From Seriola aureovittata (lineage: Eukaryota > Chordata > Actinopteri > Carangiformes > Carangidae): a stretch of DNA of 64,000 bases. The notes below the pieces were generated by a model, which saw only the letters and a program-made list of their open reading frames with translations, was not told where the DNA came from and did no database searches. Positions 1 through 11,900 of the stretch are shown here, piece after piece. The DNA lies in assembly GCF_021018895.1 (NCBI RefSeq), contig NC_079384.1, positions 5,008,140 through 5,072,139 of the forward strand, in the 5' to 3' direction. Position numbers and translations under genes: made by a program. The stretch's first letter is position 1. Each line of letters opens with the position of its first letter.

Positions 1-1849
1 TCTCTCCTGCATCTCCCTTCAGTCGTTGTGAAATAATCTGCTTCATCTGGGCCTCCAACCAGGCTTTTCACCACCTATTAGCTCTCGAACCTGCGCCGGT
101 GACAAAAGAAGGGTTTTGACAAAGCACCAAAACAGATTATCAAAACGTGCCGTTTTTCAAAAAACTTCTCGCCCTACCTGATTACTTCCTCCGACTGAAG
201 GACGGCTGATTAGCAGCCGCTTGAGAAAACTGAATGTCAAGACCGGTTTGTGAACGATTTAATCATTCAGATCAGTAGACAGTCAGTAAAAGAGAATGGA
301 GACAGCTCAGGTTAGGTGTGCTTGAGCGTCTGCAGCTAAAGACAAGCCATCCATGCAGCTGAGTACAGCTCAACCACAATCTCTCAAAGGCCAACAACAT
401 GAGTGCCAGTCTGCTCCAACCAGGGCGGAAATTTGGCACTTTGGGAAGGTGCAAGGTTTCGAGGTAGAAATGAAAGCTTGTAGCAGCTGCTTACCTCTGC
501 TTTCCCTGCAGGAACTTTGTCATCACTGTACACTCAGCAAAATGATTTTGGATTACTTGGTCTAAAACTAACAAATTATGTCAATTTTATTCAAATATAA
601 CAAACCTGCCTGGTATCTGTAACCAGCATGCTCTAGTGCAAGTTGTGCCAACATTTTAAATGGGTCACACTTCAGTAACAGAAAACATTTTATTTCCATG
701 TGCCCAGCAACATTTTGCATGAATAGCAATTATTGTCTGAATAAATACACATTTGTGTTGTTGTAGCTGCTCTAAATGTAAAAGTGGAACTGACAGAAGA
801 GTCATTTATATTTTACAGATCTGACGTAGACAGCAGCCTTCATTAGAATAACAGAATGTCTGACGATTAGAAGATACACTGACTTGCTTCTGCTGCACTC
901 AGGTCTTTGAAATTAGAAAATACAGCAAATTTTCAAACCAGTGTCTGTTAAGTACAGGTCACGAAAACATTCAAAAAGGAAAAATTTTGCCACAAAATGT
1001 ATTAATTCTAAATGTGGAGTTGTGGCAATCAGTGGATTTGTTTGCAAAGGCAAATTAACTCTTTTTTTGCGTCAATTCAAATTTTGGCTGAACACCAATA
1101 TGCAAATTCACAGCACAATAAAATGGAAAGTAGCCTGGGGAGCAATTGTGACTTACAAGCAGTAGTATGTTCACAGCTGGCTAACATATTAGCACATAGC
1201 CTAGCTTGTCAACTACATTAGTTCCCCAGGAAGCCCTTGTGAGTAATCACTGTGCCGCTAACCTTCTCGAGCCAAATATTACGTGTGGATGAATTTTGCT
1301 GTCCCACTTTGTGGCGTGACCAGGCTTTAAAGGACAGTGCTGAATATTAACAAGCATGCTGTTATAATGGCATACATCATACCATAAAACATCAATCATC
1401 ACGGATGATACAAGTTTCCAAATGCGTACGAGCGAAACAGTAATTCAGCAACGTTAAATGTCAGTGAAAACACCATCAGCCTCCTGGTGAAACCACAAAA
1501 GCAGACAGGTCTTTCTTCACAGCTCCTCCTGCACACATTGTAAAGCCTGCTGCACTGTGTAGCCCTGGAGAGCACTGCACGGCCTGCAAAACAGACAGCA
1601 CGGAGACTGACTGACTGCTGACATACATGGCACAGGGAACATGCCGGCTTTTTGTCAGACTTCCACATGTGTTTCCAATGGGGGGGATATTAGATTCCGG
1701 ACTGGTACAAAGTGTCAGCTACAGCTGAGGCACATGTGTGCACGGGGCTTTGTCTGCACACAAACACACTACACGCACACACAAAATATTGTGCGAGATG
1801 TAGACAGGTTGTGATAGGAGTGTGGTGGCAGTGGGTCACCCTGAGTGAA

Positions 1850-1853
<4 letters not shown>
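1..1853. other. Non-coding spacer
   Basis: I see no gene here. Open frames are all under 100 codons, start at arbitrary positions and resemble no family I know. The sequence is AT-rich and unique-looking. A short CpG-bearing stretch near 1260-1320 and a stretch near 1500-1620 are not distinctive enough to call. No promoter, RNA gene or repeat boundary could be supported. Confidence 0.6.

Positions 1854-1892
<39 letters not shown>
1854..1892. repeat. (TG)n microsatellite
   Basis: An uninterrupted alternating TG run of 39 bases, flanked by unique sequence. This is ordinary vertebrate simple-sequence DNA. An open frame through it encodes only alternating Cys and Val and is an artefact of the repeat. 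Confidence 0.97.
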
Positions 1893-1894
<2 letters not shown>

Positions 1895-2625
1895 AGGGTT
1901 CAGGTTACTGTGTGGCTGCTGAATGTCTAACGAGAGAGGATGTCAGTCTTGTTTGAGAAGCGGGTGTGACAGCAATGAGATTCAGAGGAAAATGAAACCT
2001 CAGCAGAAAAGATTATGTACACAGTAGTAGCCCGTTTTAGCGGTTGTGAGTTTGTCCTGCTCTTAGCCTGCATGGCACGGCTGTGAGGTCTTTTTCTTAA
2101 TGTTACATGCTACATTAGGTACAGTAATCAGCGTGTTGTAATACAAAACTAAAAACCAAGTATCTACCTGGCCAAGTTCTTATGAGAGAAAGGGAAAGCT
2201 TGTTGTGAACAATATGCTGTAGATTGGGATGCAGAAATACTGCGAGGCAAGGAAAGGTTGCGTACAGGTTACACGCTAAGAAGAGTTAGTCATACTTGTG
2301 TCTGAGTATTACAGAATGAGACAAAATGGCATTGTGACATGGCACTTACAAACATTAACCAGTTTACTCTTTAGGTTTACAAGCTGCTTTTTATAAGACA
2401 ATAAAAAAAAATGATCAGAAATACTTTTTTTGCAAAAACTTAGGCATGTTTAGCCTAAGTTATCTTAACTGTGGACAGGAGAAAGGAGCTAACCATTCTA
2501 AAGTTCATCATTTCTTATGTTGTATCTTATTTATTTCATTTGTACAGAAACAGAAATATAAAAGCGATAGTTGTGTAGCATCTCCTGACTGCTTTGTTCC
2601 ACAAAGTATCTTTCACCTTTCCCCG

Positions 2626-2982
2626 TTAAAGGAGCAGTTTGTAAGTTTTGCCGCTGATTCGTGGCCAACCTCAGCACCAACAGCTGTTTACTCACCAGTC
2701 TATAAGAGACATTGCAAATTCAGCTGGTCTCCAGCAGGGGAAAGCGACGCCCACGTCCACTCCGGTCTCTATCACGTCTTTTCATCTTCTGAAGTTAGCG
2801 CGCTAACCAGCTAGCCTCGCCACTCTCTGATAGCGACTCACTGTAGCCTCCAGTCGGCCCTGAGGACCTAACGCTGCCCAGAGTGTGTATTCTTGTCCTG
2901 ACAAACACAGCGATGGCCGAAGACAATCACCGCCACTCACTCTCGGAAAGAAACCACATTTGGCAGCAGAAAGCCCCTTTAA
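2626..2982 (+). mobile_element. Short non-autonomous TIR element, family B, copy 1
   Basis: The element starts TTAAAGGAGCAGTTTGTAAG and ends GCCCCTTTAA, so its outer ten bases form a terminal inverted repeat with one mismatch. A second, shorter copy at 34778-35045 shares the same left end through GTAAGTTT and an internal block reading ACCAGTCTA followed by AAGAnACnTTGCAA. It also shares a CTCCAGC-GGnnAAnCGA-GCC block and the same right end. There is no transposase, so it would have depended on a partner element. The interior is fairly CpG-rich, which gives spurious short open frames on both strands. Superfamily is not certain; the terminus could include a TTAA target duplication. Confidence 0.7.
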
Positions 2983-5900
2983 ACCTTTACACCAACCCTG
3001 TGTCAATAAAGTAAAATGGAGCTTAGAGTTAGAGGTCGCCAGTCTCCTCAGCAACAATGTTGTTTATTTACAGTCATGATACATAATGGATCCAGATTAA
3101 CATGGTAATGACTTATTGATCTATGTGATGCCTTTAAAAACAAATGCCTGGATACAGGGACTTCATCAGTGACAGGACAGAGAAGGAAAACTCAGGTCGA
3201 GAAATATAGACATGCCTCCTCACACACACTCACACACACACACGCCCGACCACCATACCCCACCTCCTCTGTGGAAAAAAGCTTACATTCTAATAACACA
3301 CAGCTAAGTAAGAGTTTATGTTTTCAACGGCCGACAAAATAAATGAAACAGAGCAAATGTGAACACGGGACGCTGGCGTTTTTCGAGTTGTTTTTATCGA
3401 AGCAATGTGGACTTGAGGAAGTGGAGAAAGCAGAGGGGCGGCGGAGCACCTGTATATTTGTACAGACCTTAACTCTTGTGATGTCATCCTTCGACAGTAA
3501 ACATTTATCTGCGTTTTATAATGGCAATCCAGGTCCAGGGTCATTAGCGAACACAGAGTCAATGAGGGAGACCACCATCTGCGGCCTGAAGCCGGCCCCC
3601 GGTTACAGCGGCTGGAGGTTCTGTTGCCGCGTTAAAATTTATTGAAACGAGGATGGTTTATTCAAGGAACTGGTAATGAGTTGTTCTTGGTATCCAGTGT
3701 CAGGAGGTCAGAATGAGGACTCGTCTTTGAAACTGGTTATAAAAAAAAAAAGAAATGTATTGTTGCTGTGTTCAGCAGTGGAACATCATCAGGGCTGCAG
3801 AAGCCAACTCACGTGGTGTCGCGCTGGAGGAGAATGCAGCGTGTGAACGGGCGGCTGGAGCGAGAATATTACTTGATGTTGATTTAGAGTTCAAATTTAG
3901 TTTCATCTGTTTTGTCTTATTTTTTAATTTTACCATTATTACAGAAATTGAAATTGTATAGATATATTAAAAATTCTGTCCAGATTGTGGCTTTATATTT
4001 ACACGTCTTAACTGTATTGTTAATTGTATTTTACAGCGATCAAGAGTTTGTTGCATGATTTTAGGCCTCTATATGAATCTGATGATTATTTAATGATGTG
4101 GACGATGATTATGATTTGTCCATTAACAACATGTAATGTAGAAAATATCATGATTATCTCCATTGAGTAAATGCTTTAAGCAGTTTGTTGACTCTGTTTT
4201 CTCCTCTCAAAACAGACAAATGTGTGTCTTGACGACTTGCGAGCTGTGAGACACAGATGATATGAGAGCTTTTTCCACATTGGACTCTATGCTCCTTTAA
4301 AGGACAATACTTTTAAGGTTGTGTGCAATTGATAATCAGCACAAATCTGGATGTCAAAGTTTGATTCATGTAAAAAGAAAAACTGCACATATTTACTTAA
4401 TCTCTGAAAGCTCATCCCCTGATTGCAGGAGTCTTTTAATGTTGGTCCAGAATTGTGCTGTTATTAATTATGGTGTGACTGGGCTATAATTCTGTTGCAA
4501 GCCAGTGACTAACACTGGTGGGCTTTGAAGTGCTGGCTTGACTTCACTTCCAGTTGATTCTGTTAAGGCAAACAAGGAGGACATGAAATGTTTCCTTAAT
4601 AAACCAAATGCACAAGCTTGCAACTGTGAGGCATCACTGCAAACCCTCCCTTTCCCCCTCCCTCCTCAGCTTGTATGTTCATAAGGTGAATAGGACAGAA
4701 GAAATGATATCTTATCTTATCTCTGATGTGTAAAATTGGGTGCATCCAACTCTGTCCTGACTTTTTTTCTCAACCCAAAGCCAACTCATTTTAACTGGTC
4801 AGTGTTTGTGTTCACTGTGAGTGAGCAGGGCGGTTGCTTAGTCTGAAAAACCCTCTAGACGATTGTAACAGCTACAAAGTTAAATTCACTTCAGCTAAGC
4901 TGCAAAACAACCAGTCAATTAAAAAGGGTTAGCATCAACACAGAGAAACATCAAAGCTATCTAAAGCCAAAAAATGAAGACTGGGTCTCAAAAGAGATCC
5001 AAGCAAAGACGCAGTCGGCGTGCAGCAGTGTTTTGGCAAACTGTGACATCTGCATCAGTTACATCTGTATACACTCAAAGTGCTGCGGATAAAAGTATCT
5101 ACCAATCGGCGAGCGCAACAGGCTTTTTACGGCTCACACACGAGGAATTCTGGTTAGCAAGTCACCCAGATAATGGTGCGGAACCCGTCCGTACAGCAGG
5201 AGGTGATATTGCTGTTGTTCGCACTGCTGACAGTAGTCCCACCGACCGGTCTCTCCGGGGGTCTGGCCCACACACAGCTTTAGTATAGTCCAAGCATGGA
5301 GAAGGTAAACAGTGATGAAGCTCTTGCCTCCCCCACACGGCATGTCGTCTCACCACAGACAGAAAGAAAAACAATGAAGCCCAAGTGATGATCCATGTGA
5401 AGGTTTGGACGAGACAACTGTTCCTGTGGGTCATGACAGGTAGCCAGTACGATGCTGTACGAGTCCTCGTTTGCTGGGTATCTGCTCTGGTCTGAAGAAC
5501 ATCACACAATTTCTCTCACAGCCAGTTACTTTTTGACTTTGTGCAACTTTCGACAGCGCGTTGAACCGTAGACACCCGGTTGGAGACTTCCAACACCGAG
5601 GAAAAAGCCTTTTTCTTAACAACAAATCTTTAGTTTGTAGCTCAAGTCCACTGTTAATTTCAGCTTTGGTGTTTTGAGTTGTCATGTGCTTGTGGTTCAG
5701 TTTATTTCTTTTTCATTTCCATAAATAGTTAAAATTAATATTACTGATGCTTCCTCTTCAATGCACTTTACCTATAATTCTGATAAATATATCATTGACT
5801 CCTCAAGCCAGTTTCAGTGCAGTTCGGTTCTGTCAACTTAGAACAAGAAGATGACAAAGTGTACGTCACCCCCGCCCACATGACGGCGCACATGCATTAG

Positions 5901-6303
5901 ATGAATTAACTCTTGCTGTACACCACTTCAGGCACTGATGGATTTCCAGATGATACTTCACATTTTCAAAACTCAGCGTTCAGGTGATGTGTCTCTCACT
6001 AACCTGGCAGCTCTGCTAGTGTTTGACGTTCCTCTCAGGCGCCATCCTTCTGCAAGACCGTGCTTGTAATCGGCTGTATCAGCGGCCACTGCTACGACCA
6101 GAGACCTACAGTCTGTAATCCTGATCTCCATGGCGACAACGACCCATTTGGGCTGCATTCCCTGAGACACTGAGAAAGAGAACAAAAGGAAGAGAAAGAA
6201 GTTTTTTTGTTAGAGTCTTATTTTCAACATGCATTTAGAATTCATTCATTATATTTGTGAAAGTTCCTTGTGATACCACAAGTGCACATTTTTGGCATTC
6301 ATG
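2983..6303. other. Non-coding spacer with a short CA run and a CpG-richer block
   Basis: No gene is recognisable. At 3221-3243 there is a short interrupted CACA run. The stretch 3440-3650 is denser in CpG and less repetitive than its surroundings and could be regulatory, but nothing in it decides this. The stretch 4974-5600 also contains more CpG than the flanks and several overlapping open frames of 69-115 codons on both strands, none with a recognisable domain. The rest is AT-rich unique sequence. Confidence 0.5.
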
Positions 6304-6450
<147 letters not shown>

Positions 6451-7223
6451 GTCTTTTTGATTTTCTAGAATTATTGTTTCATAATATACATTTCCCTGTG
6501 GATTTATTTGCATAAATCTTAAACATAAAAAGATAAAAAAGGAAAAAAAAAAAAAATATTGGCAAAACTTTTATTTTGACAACCAAGGATTTAAATTACA
6601 GATAAACTTTCAAAATAAAGTGAAGAAATTAGCCTATTTTATTTTTAGCGTTATCAAGCACTTTGCAGTGTCCAGATGTTGGACCTTATTGCTGTTTGTT
6701 GGCGTGCGCTCACATTGAACCCTTTAATTAAGAGAAATAGGTCAACCAACAAGGTCAAGAGGTCAAAAAACAGGAAGTCGCCTGACGCAGAATGTCACTC
6801 GTTTATGCCACAGGACTGTTTCTGTTCCTTTGACACCTCCATAATTACAACTCATAAATTACACTGCTGTGCCTCGCAGGCAAGAGTTAACCTGGAAAGA
6901 GGGTTTAGGAGACCCATAGCGCACGGCTGTGTGTGTCTAGGAAGACACCAGCTGATGAATGCGACTTAAGTAAAGAATCAGGACGAGTGTTTAGTGATCG
7001 CTACATCAAGATCAAAGGATAAGGAAGAGGAGATGGAGAGGTGTGGGCAGATAAGGACAGATAAAGCACAGGGGGAGTCGGCTTCAGATGGCAGGAAGAT
7101 TGAATGTACAGCTTTTCAAATGTGTGAGTAATTCCCGTTTCTAAAAACAAACAAGCTTCATCTTAATGCAAAGAATTAACATGTGTGGGAGCTTTCGGCT
7201 GTGTAGGATTTAAGAGAAAATGT
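6451..7223. other. Non-coding spacer
   Basis: AT-rich sequence with an A run at about 6542-6556. The small open frame at 6676-6969 shows no recognisable domain. Nothing else could be supported. Confidence 0.5.
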
Positions 7224-7227
7224 ATGT

Positions 7228-7265
<38 letters not shown>
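7224..7265. repeat. (TG)n microsatellite
   Basis: A TG run with one TTTG interruption near 7232. It lies about 185 bases before a long CA run on the same strand, so the two could pair as an inverted repeat. Confidence 0.95.
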
Positions 7266-7267
<2 letters not shown>

Positions 7268-7446
7268 TATGAGCTCATATGTATCTCTGCATGTCTGTTT
7301 GTGCATGTGTGTGTCAAAGGTTTCGGTTCAAATCAGAGGCAATCAAGCAAAGTTTGTGTACCTAGGCAAGGCATGAAGAATCTGGGTAGGACTCGACTTT
7401 GCTTCCCACAATACTGCTATATCTGTGTCTGTGTGTCTCACACATA

Positions 7447-7449
<3 letters not shown>

Positions 7450-7497
<48 letters not shown>

Positions 7498-7613
7498 CCC
7501 CCACAGAGTGAAAGCTATTCCTATGATCTACGTTCAAGGGTAAAGGCCTAAATTTTTGCCACACACACACACACACACAAGCACGCAGGCACACACACAC
7601 ACACACACACGCA

Positions 7614-7663
<50 letters not shown>

Positions 7664-7818
7664 TTCCACACTTGTACCTCTAATCTTGTCCCATCCCACC
7701 GACAATCCCGTTTCCTCCCTTCTCACTGTCCCAACATTGATCCACGGCTCAGACAGAAAAACATGCATTGCTTCCACAAAGCTGAACACACACACACATA
7801 CACATACACACACCCACA

Positions 7819-7857
<39 letters not shown>
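7450..7857. repeat. Cluster of three (CA)n arrays
   Basis: Three CA arrays lie within about 410 bases: 7450-7496, 7561-7662 (with GCACGCAGGC and GCACAAAC interruptions) and 7787-7857. Unique spacers of 64 and 124 bases separate them. Translation of either strand gives His-Thr or Val-Cys strings, which explains the relatively long open frames seen here. No coding function is implied. Confidence 0.97.
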
Positions 7858-9156
7858 TTCATTTTCTTACCAGTGCAAACACTCCCCTGTCTTTGGACTC
7901 CCTCTTCGCCTTCTCACTCTCCCTCACCTGACCTCTCCCACCTCTCCCACCTTTTGCTCCTTGTTTGCTTGTGTGATCCCCCAAATTCACTCCTCCCTGC
8001 CATTAACTCACTCCCCAACCTGGTTGTTTGACCTTTGACCTCTCATGTTGCGTTTCAATCCTTTCATTTTAGGAACTGAAGGAAAATGCATATCTATTTT
8101 AGTAAACCACCGGCTTGTAGGTAGACACGAAAGAAAGGAAGGGAATTCAGCGCAGTCACAGCCGCTGTATCTTCAACTAGCTGACTGAACTCACTGATCT
8201 GAAACACCTGTCCCAGGCATTATACTGTATATGTCAGCCAGATGATCGCTGGGGTTTATCCTAAAGAGGCCAAGACGTACCAGAATGTCACTGTCTCAAA
8301 TGTGAAATACAAAGATTTCATCAGAGTTGTGACTGCGCAGATTTCACCTCTTTTAGCATTGTTATTTGTTTTAGACAAGCTAGTGGTGAGGTGAGTTTTG
8401 CAGTGACACCCAACCCTAATCTCCTCCATCCATCTTGCTTTGCCGTGGTATCATGACCTTGGAAAACTAGCAGACTGGCTAACTAAGTTACCCAGAATAC
8501 AACAGCCTAAAATGGCTTGTATGAACGTGCCTCCCATGGGGGGGATGTGGACGAGTTGGAGGGGGAGGCGAGGGTGGAAGGACATGAGGCAAACATACTG
8601 TGCGAGGTGAAAGGGACAGGATCGTGCTGCAAAATGAAGTCAGTTGTTGTGGCTTGGCCCGCTCACCATCACGGCCGGTAGCTGGAACTGTGGCAGTGAC
8701 TGTGAAACAGCTCACGGACGCAGGTAAGGAACTTAAAATCTTTCCCTTTATTACTTTTATTATCAATCCAGATTTAACAGTAACAGGCCCCCTTCTTCCT
8801 TTTTCACTGAGTCAGTGAACTTTGGCTTTGCTCCACAACCACCCAAGATTATTTCTGCCTGTGCAACAGAAAAAAAAAAATGTATAGCTGAAACACTAAT
8901 CCACAGAATTCATCATGTAATCCACTTTATCTCAGAGAGGCAAGGGAGGACAATACACTTTACCGCTTCGAGGCGATATTTGCTATTTTTCAAAGGATGA
9001 AAAAGCATATGTGTTCGTTTTCAGTTATTTTGCCAACATGTCCTACCACTGCCACTCATCTGTTTCTGATGGGCTTGTTTGAGAAAGACCAGCTGAGCCC
9101 CTCTGAGAAATGGAGCGGTCTGTAAACACTTAGAGCGGATTAGGTCGGAGAATGCA
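7858..9156. other. Non-coding spacer with pyrimidine-rich start
   Basis: The first 150 bases are rich in C and T. At 8731 a good splice-donor-like sequence (CGCAG followed by GTAAGG) ends a moderately GC-rich stretch beginning near 8600. The short open frame leading into it resembles no protein I know, so I do not call an exon. The remainder is unremarkable. Confidence 0.45.
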
Positions 9157-9179
9157 GGGGGGGGGGGGGGGGGGGGGGG
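9157..9179. repeat. Poly-G tract
   Basis: A G run of about 22 bases followed by a purine-rich GGAG and GAGG stretch to about 9220. Guanine-quadruplex potential is obvious. Exact length in a run like this is often uncertain in assemblies. Confidence 0.9.
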
Positions 9180-9582
9180 AGCAGAGAGGGGAGGAGAGGA
9201 AGGTGAGATGGTGGTGATACGGAGGGGTTAAAGGTAAATTATAGTGGAGACAGGAAGTTGAAGGTGTTAGCTGAGGATCATTGTTACAGCTTGACTTTGA
9301 GAAAGGGAGGATGTGACCTTGACCTTTCCGGGACCGAGTAAGTTCTTTGAATAATTTGCAGAATATCTCTTGACTTTAGCGATTATCCAGTTTCAGTTCA
9401 GGGGGGAAGGAGGAGGGCCACCGTGGCTGAACAACCCAAACTTTGCATGATGAAAACTTTCTTCTTTCTATTTTGAACAGGCACCAAAATATTTGAAATA
9501 AAAATTGAATAAAAAACGATTGAAGACTGTCAAAGACAAATGTCTTTCTGGAGGGGAAAAAATGAAAGGCTGCATGTATAAC

Positions 9583-9730
9583 AAATCAAATCCAATTTTG
9601 TTTATAAAGCTCAATATCACAAATCACAAACATACCTAAAGGAGATTAACAATCAGTACAACATTACAACACCCTCTGTGCAAAGGAAGAACAGAGGGTG
9701 CAGCAATGTAGATTTACAATATGAACAATC
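9583..9730 (+). mobile_element. Decayed teleost interspersed repeat fragment
   Basis: Sequence reading close to AATTTTGTTTATAAAGC followed by CAATATCACAAATCACAAA and, about 60 bases on, ACACCCTCTGT matches from memory a very common fish dispersed repeat. That repeat has a TTTATTTATAAAGCCCAATATCAC-type core and a CCCTCTGTCC block. There is no open frame. It is diverged and its boundaries are approximate. The assignment rests on recognition of the core, not on a search. Confidence 0.5.
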
Positions 9731-10009
9731 AGGATGACAAGATTATAGACAGTAGACAGTAATGAAGAATATTATCCAGGGGAGGGGATCAACTCATGGT
9801 GCCACCAAAAGAAACAGCAGGACAACATGGACTATATTGTACGTACTAGTTTTAATAGGTTTATTGCGACTGAGGTCACCCAGTCAGCAGGTGAATCACA
9901 GGTATAACAGGAATAACAGGTAGCAACATGCTGATCAAAAGAGAGGGAAAGATCAAACATAAGACCAAGGTCACACAGCTGTCCAGGGTCACTGTTGCTT
10001 GTTTAAACT

Positions 10010-10310
10010 TTATTTTATTGCCTGGCCATATCCACATTATGCTGAAGAATCAACTCATTTATCAGTAAGGCTTCAGTAGATAATGATCTGATATTTATAA
10101 AACCAAATCTGAGGGTCTTGTTGCGGTTGGTTTCAGGAATTGGCCAATCAGTGAAGCTAGATGATGTATTTATTGGATTAAGATATTCTGTTTTGTAGAA
10201 CATTTTTGTGGCCCATGCACATGGTGGTAGATTCAGTTGTGATTACCTCAGGAATTTTGTCTTGAGGGATTTCATCAAGTGTTTTGTGGTACACCTGACC
10301 ACAGCCAGTG
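10010..10310 (-). pseudogene. LINE retrotransposon fragment, start of the endonuclease domain
   Basis: On the minus strand, 10203 down to 10015 reads an open frame of 62 residues containing RFGFINIRSLSTEALLINEL. The pattern NIRSL(S)xKALLVNELI is typical of the beginning of the APE-type endonuclease in ORF2 of fish L2/CR1/Rex-like LINEs, whose next residues would normally reach the CLTETW motif. Here the match stops at the Asp of HNVD and runs into a stop, so the element is broken there. Upstream, about 10205-10300 continues in another frame with a plausible pre-endonuclease stretch (VYHKTLDEIPQDKIPEVI), implying a frameshift near 10205. It is a dead fragment with no reverse transcriptase. The exact LINE clade is not certain. 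Confidence 0.72.
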
Positions 10311-11900
10311 GATGATAATTAGACAGTTTTGTGGTTCACATTTTTAGGGAAAATCAGTAAGAGATGGGGAGGTAGAAAATCTCAGTGTTCACTCTGAGGA
10401 ATTCCCTGGCTGGACATTTTAACCAAGCTAGCGGACTCCAAAACCACTCTACCTGTGGCCAGAGGAGCCTCTCCAATCACCTGTATTTTGCTGAACACTA
10501 AGTCCCTTGCGTTAAACTTGACTTAAACCCCTGTCTATATTTCTAGGTAAACTAGCAGTGCCTCCTCCAGTAGGATGGTCATCAGCTTTCAGCAGGTCAT
10601 AGCAGCCATACCACTTGCCAACAACGCTATGCTAGCGCAGATGCTAACAAGCTAACTGTCAATCTAACGGTGGCTAACACTATCTAAAGTGCCCGTCACA
10701 TCTAAAGTAATGTTAGGAGAAAGGAGATGCTCAAACTGACGGACAAATCTCTTTAGCTGTGGATTTAACTAGAGGTTACCTGGCAGGCTAGGCTAGGAGC
10801 TAAATTAACAGGGCAGTAGTAGAAAGTAGCAGGTCTGAGAATTAGCACACAGTGAGCAACACAAGATACGAAATGTTTTAAGAGTAGAGATTGAGAAGAA
10901 TGAAGAGAGGAAACAGAAACGAGTATGAAAAGGAGCAAAACAGCAGTTGTCACACATGGAAAATCAGATGTGTGTCACAGGAAGTAGCGTCACGAAGCGA
11001 GGCTGATGTGCAAAGTGACAAGATGTGTCAAGATACGCTCTCTTCAAAATGACCTAGGAAACCTAACGTCAAGATTTCAAATATGTACTTCCTGCAAGAA
11101 AAGCAGTGGTACCACAGTCCCTGATACATTTACAGCAGATTCTAAAATTGACATCTAGACACGTCTAAAAACAGGTCCCAGAGGAACAACATAGGTCAGA
11201 GCTGTGTTACCTCTCTCCTCCAGTTGTTAGCAGCTCATACCAGACTTTAACAGGGCCCCATTTTGTCTTCTTACAGCGGTATTTGTGATCTGTGGTTTTC
11301 AAGTCGTGTTCTGGATCGCTTTAAGCATGAAGCACAAGCACGAGTTACGGCCTCGCTGGGATCAAAACACAACCAACGAGTGGCTGAATAAGAGTAAACA
11401 TGCAACTAAAGTCTCTATTTTTGATTCTTAAATCCTTTAATTGGTATAACGAGTCACAAACGAACGGTAATGTGCACCTTTTACAAGCCTGGTGTTCCTT
11501 TTACCAGCAGGTAGCTTTCCGCCCTCGTCCATCATCTGCTGTGCCTCCAAAAGCCAATGTTAAAGCTATGCATATAAAAGTCTTGGTTTCCAGAGCGGTG
11601 CCAGAGTAAACTGGGTGGTTTATGGTTTAGAGACATTTCCTTCTTCAAGAGTGAGGGTCCCAGGTCCCTGTTTGTGATGGAACAGTCTCGCTCTTGCCAA
11701 GTGCCGACCATTTCTTAGGCCTCTTTGTGGCTTTGAGGAACACTTCAAAAACCGCAAGTTATCATTGGACCAGGGGAGACCTGTGGCGCACACGACCGTC
11801 ACCATCAACCTACACCCCATTATATTCTCCTTTCCTGACACTACACACCTTGCTCAATGCCCACCTTGCACTTTCCATCTGTTTGTCTGCCGCCAGTTTA
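10311..11900. other. Non-coding spacer
   Basis: No gene is recognisable. The region around 10560-10680 has several GCTAGC/GCTAAC words of the sort common in fish dispersed repeats, but I could not find the ends or another copy in the window. Short open frames in 11620-12050 overlap on both strands and have no domain. Confidence 0.45.

Noticed and set aside
7343..8038. Open frames of 160-170 codons on both strands
   Set aside because: They consist of His-Thr or Val-Cys cycles read through CA and GT arrays, with no domain or consistent composition outside them.
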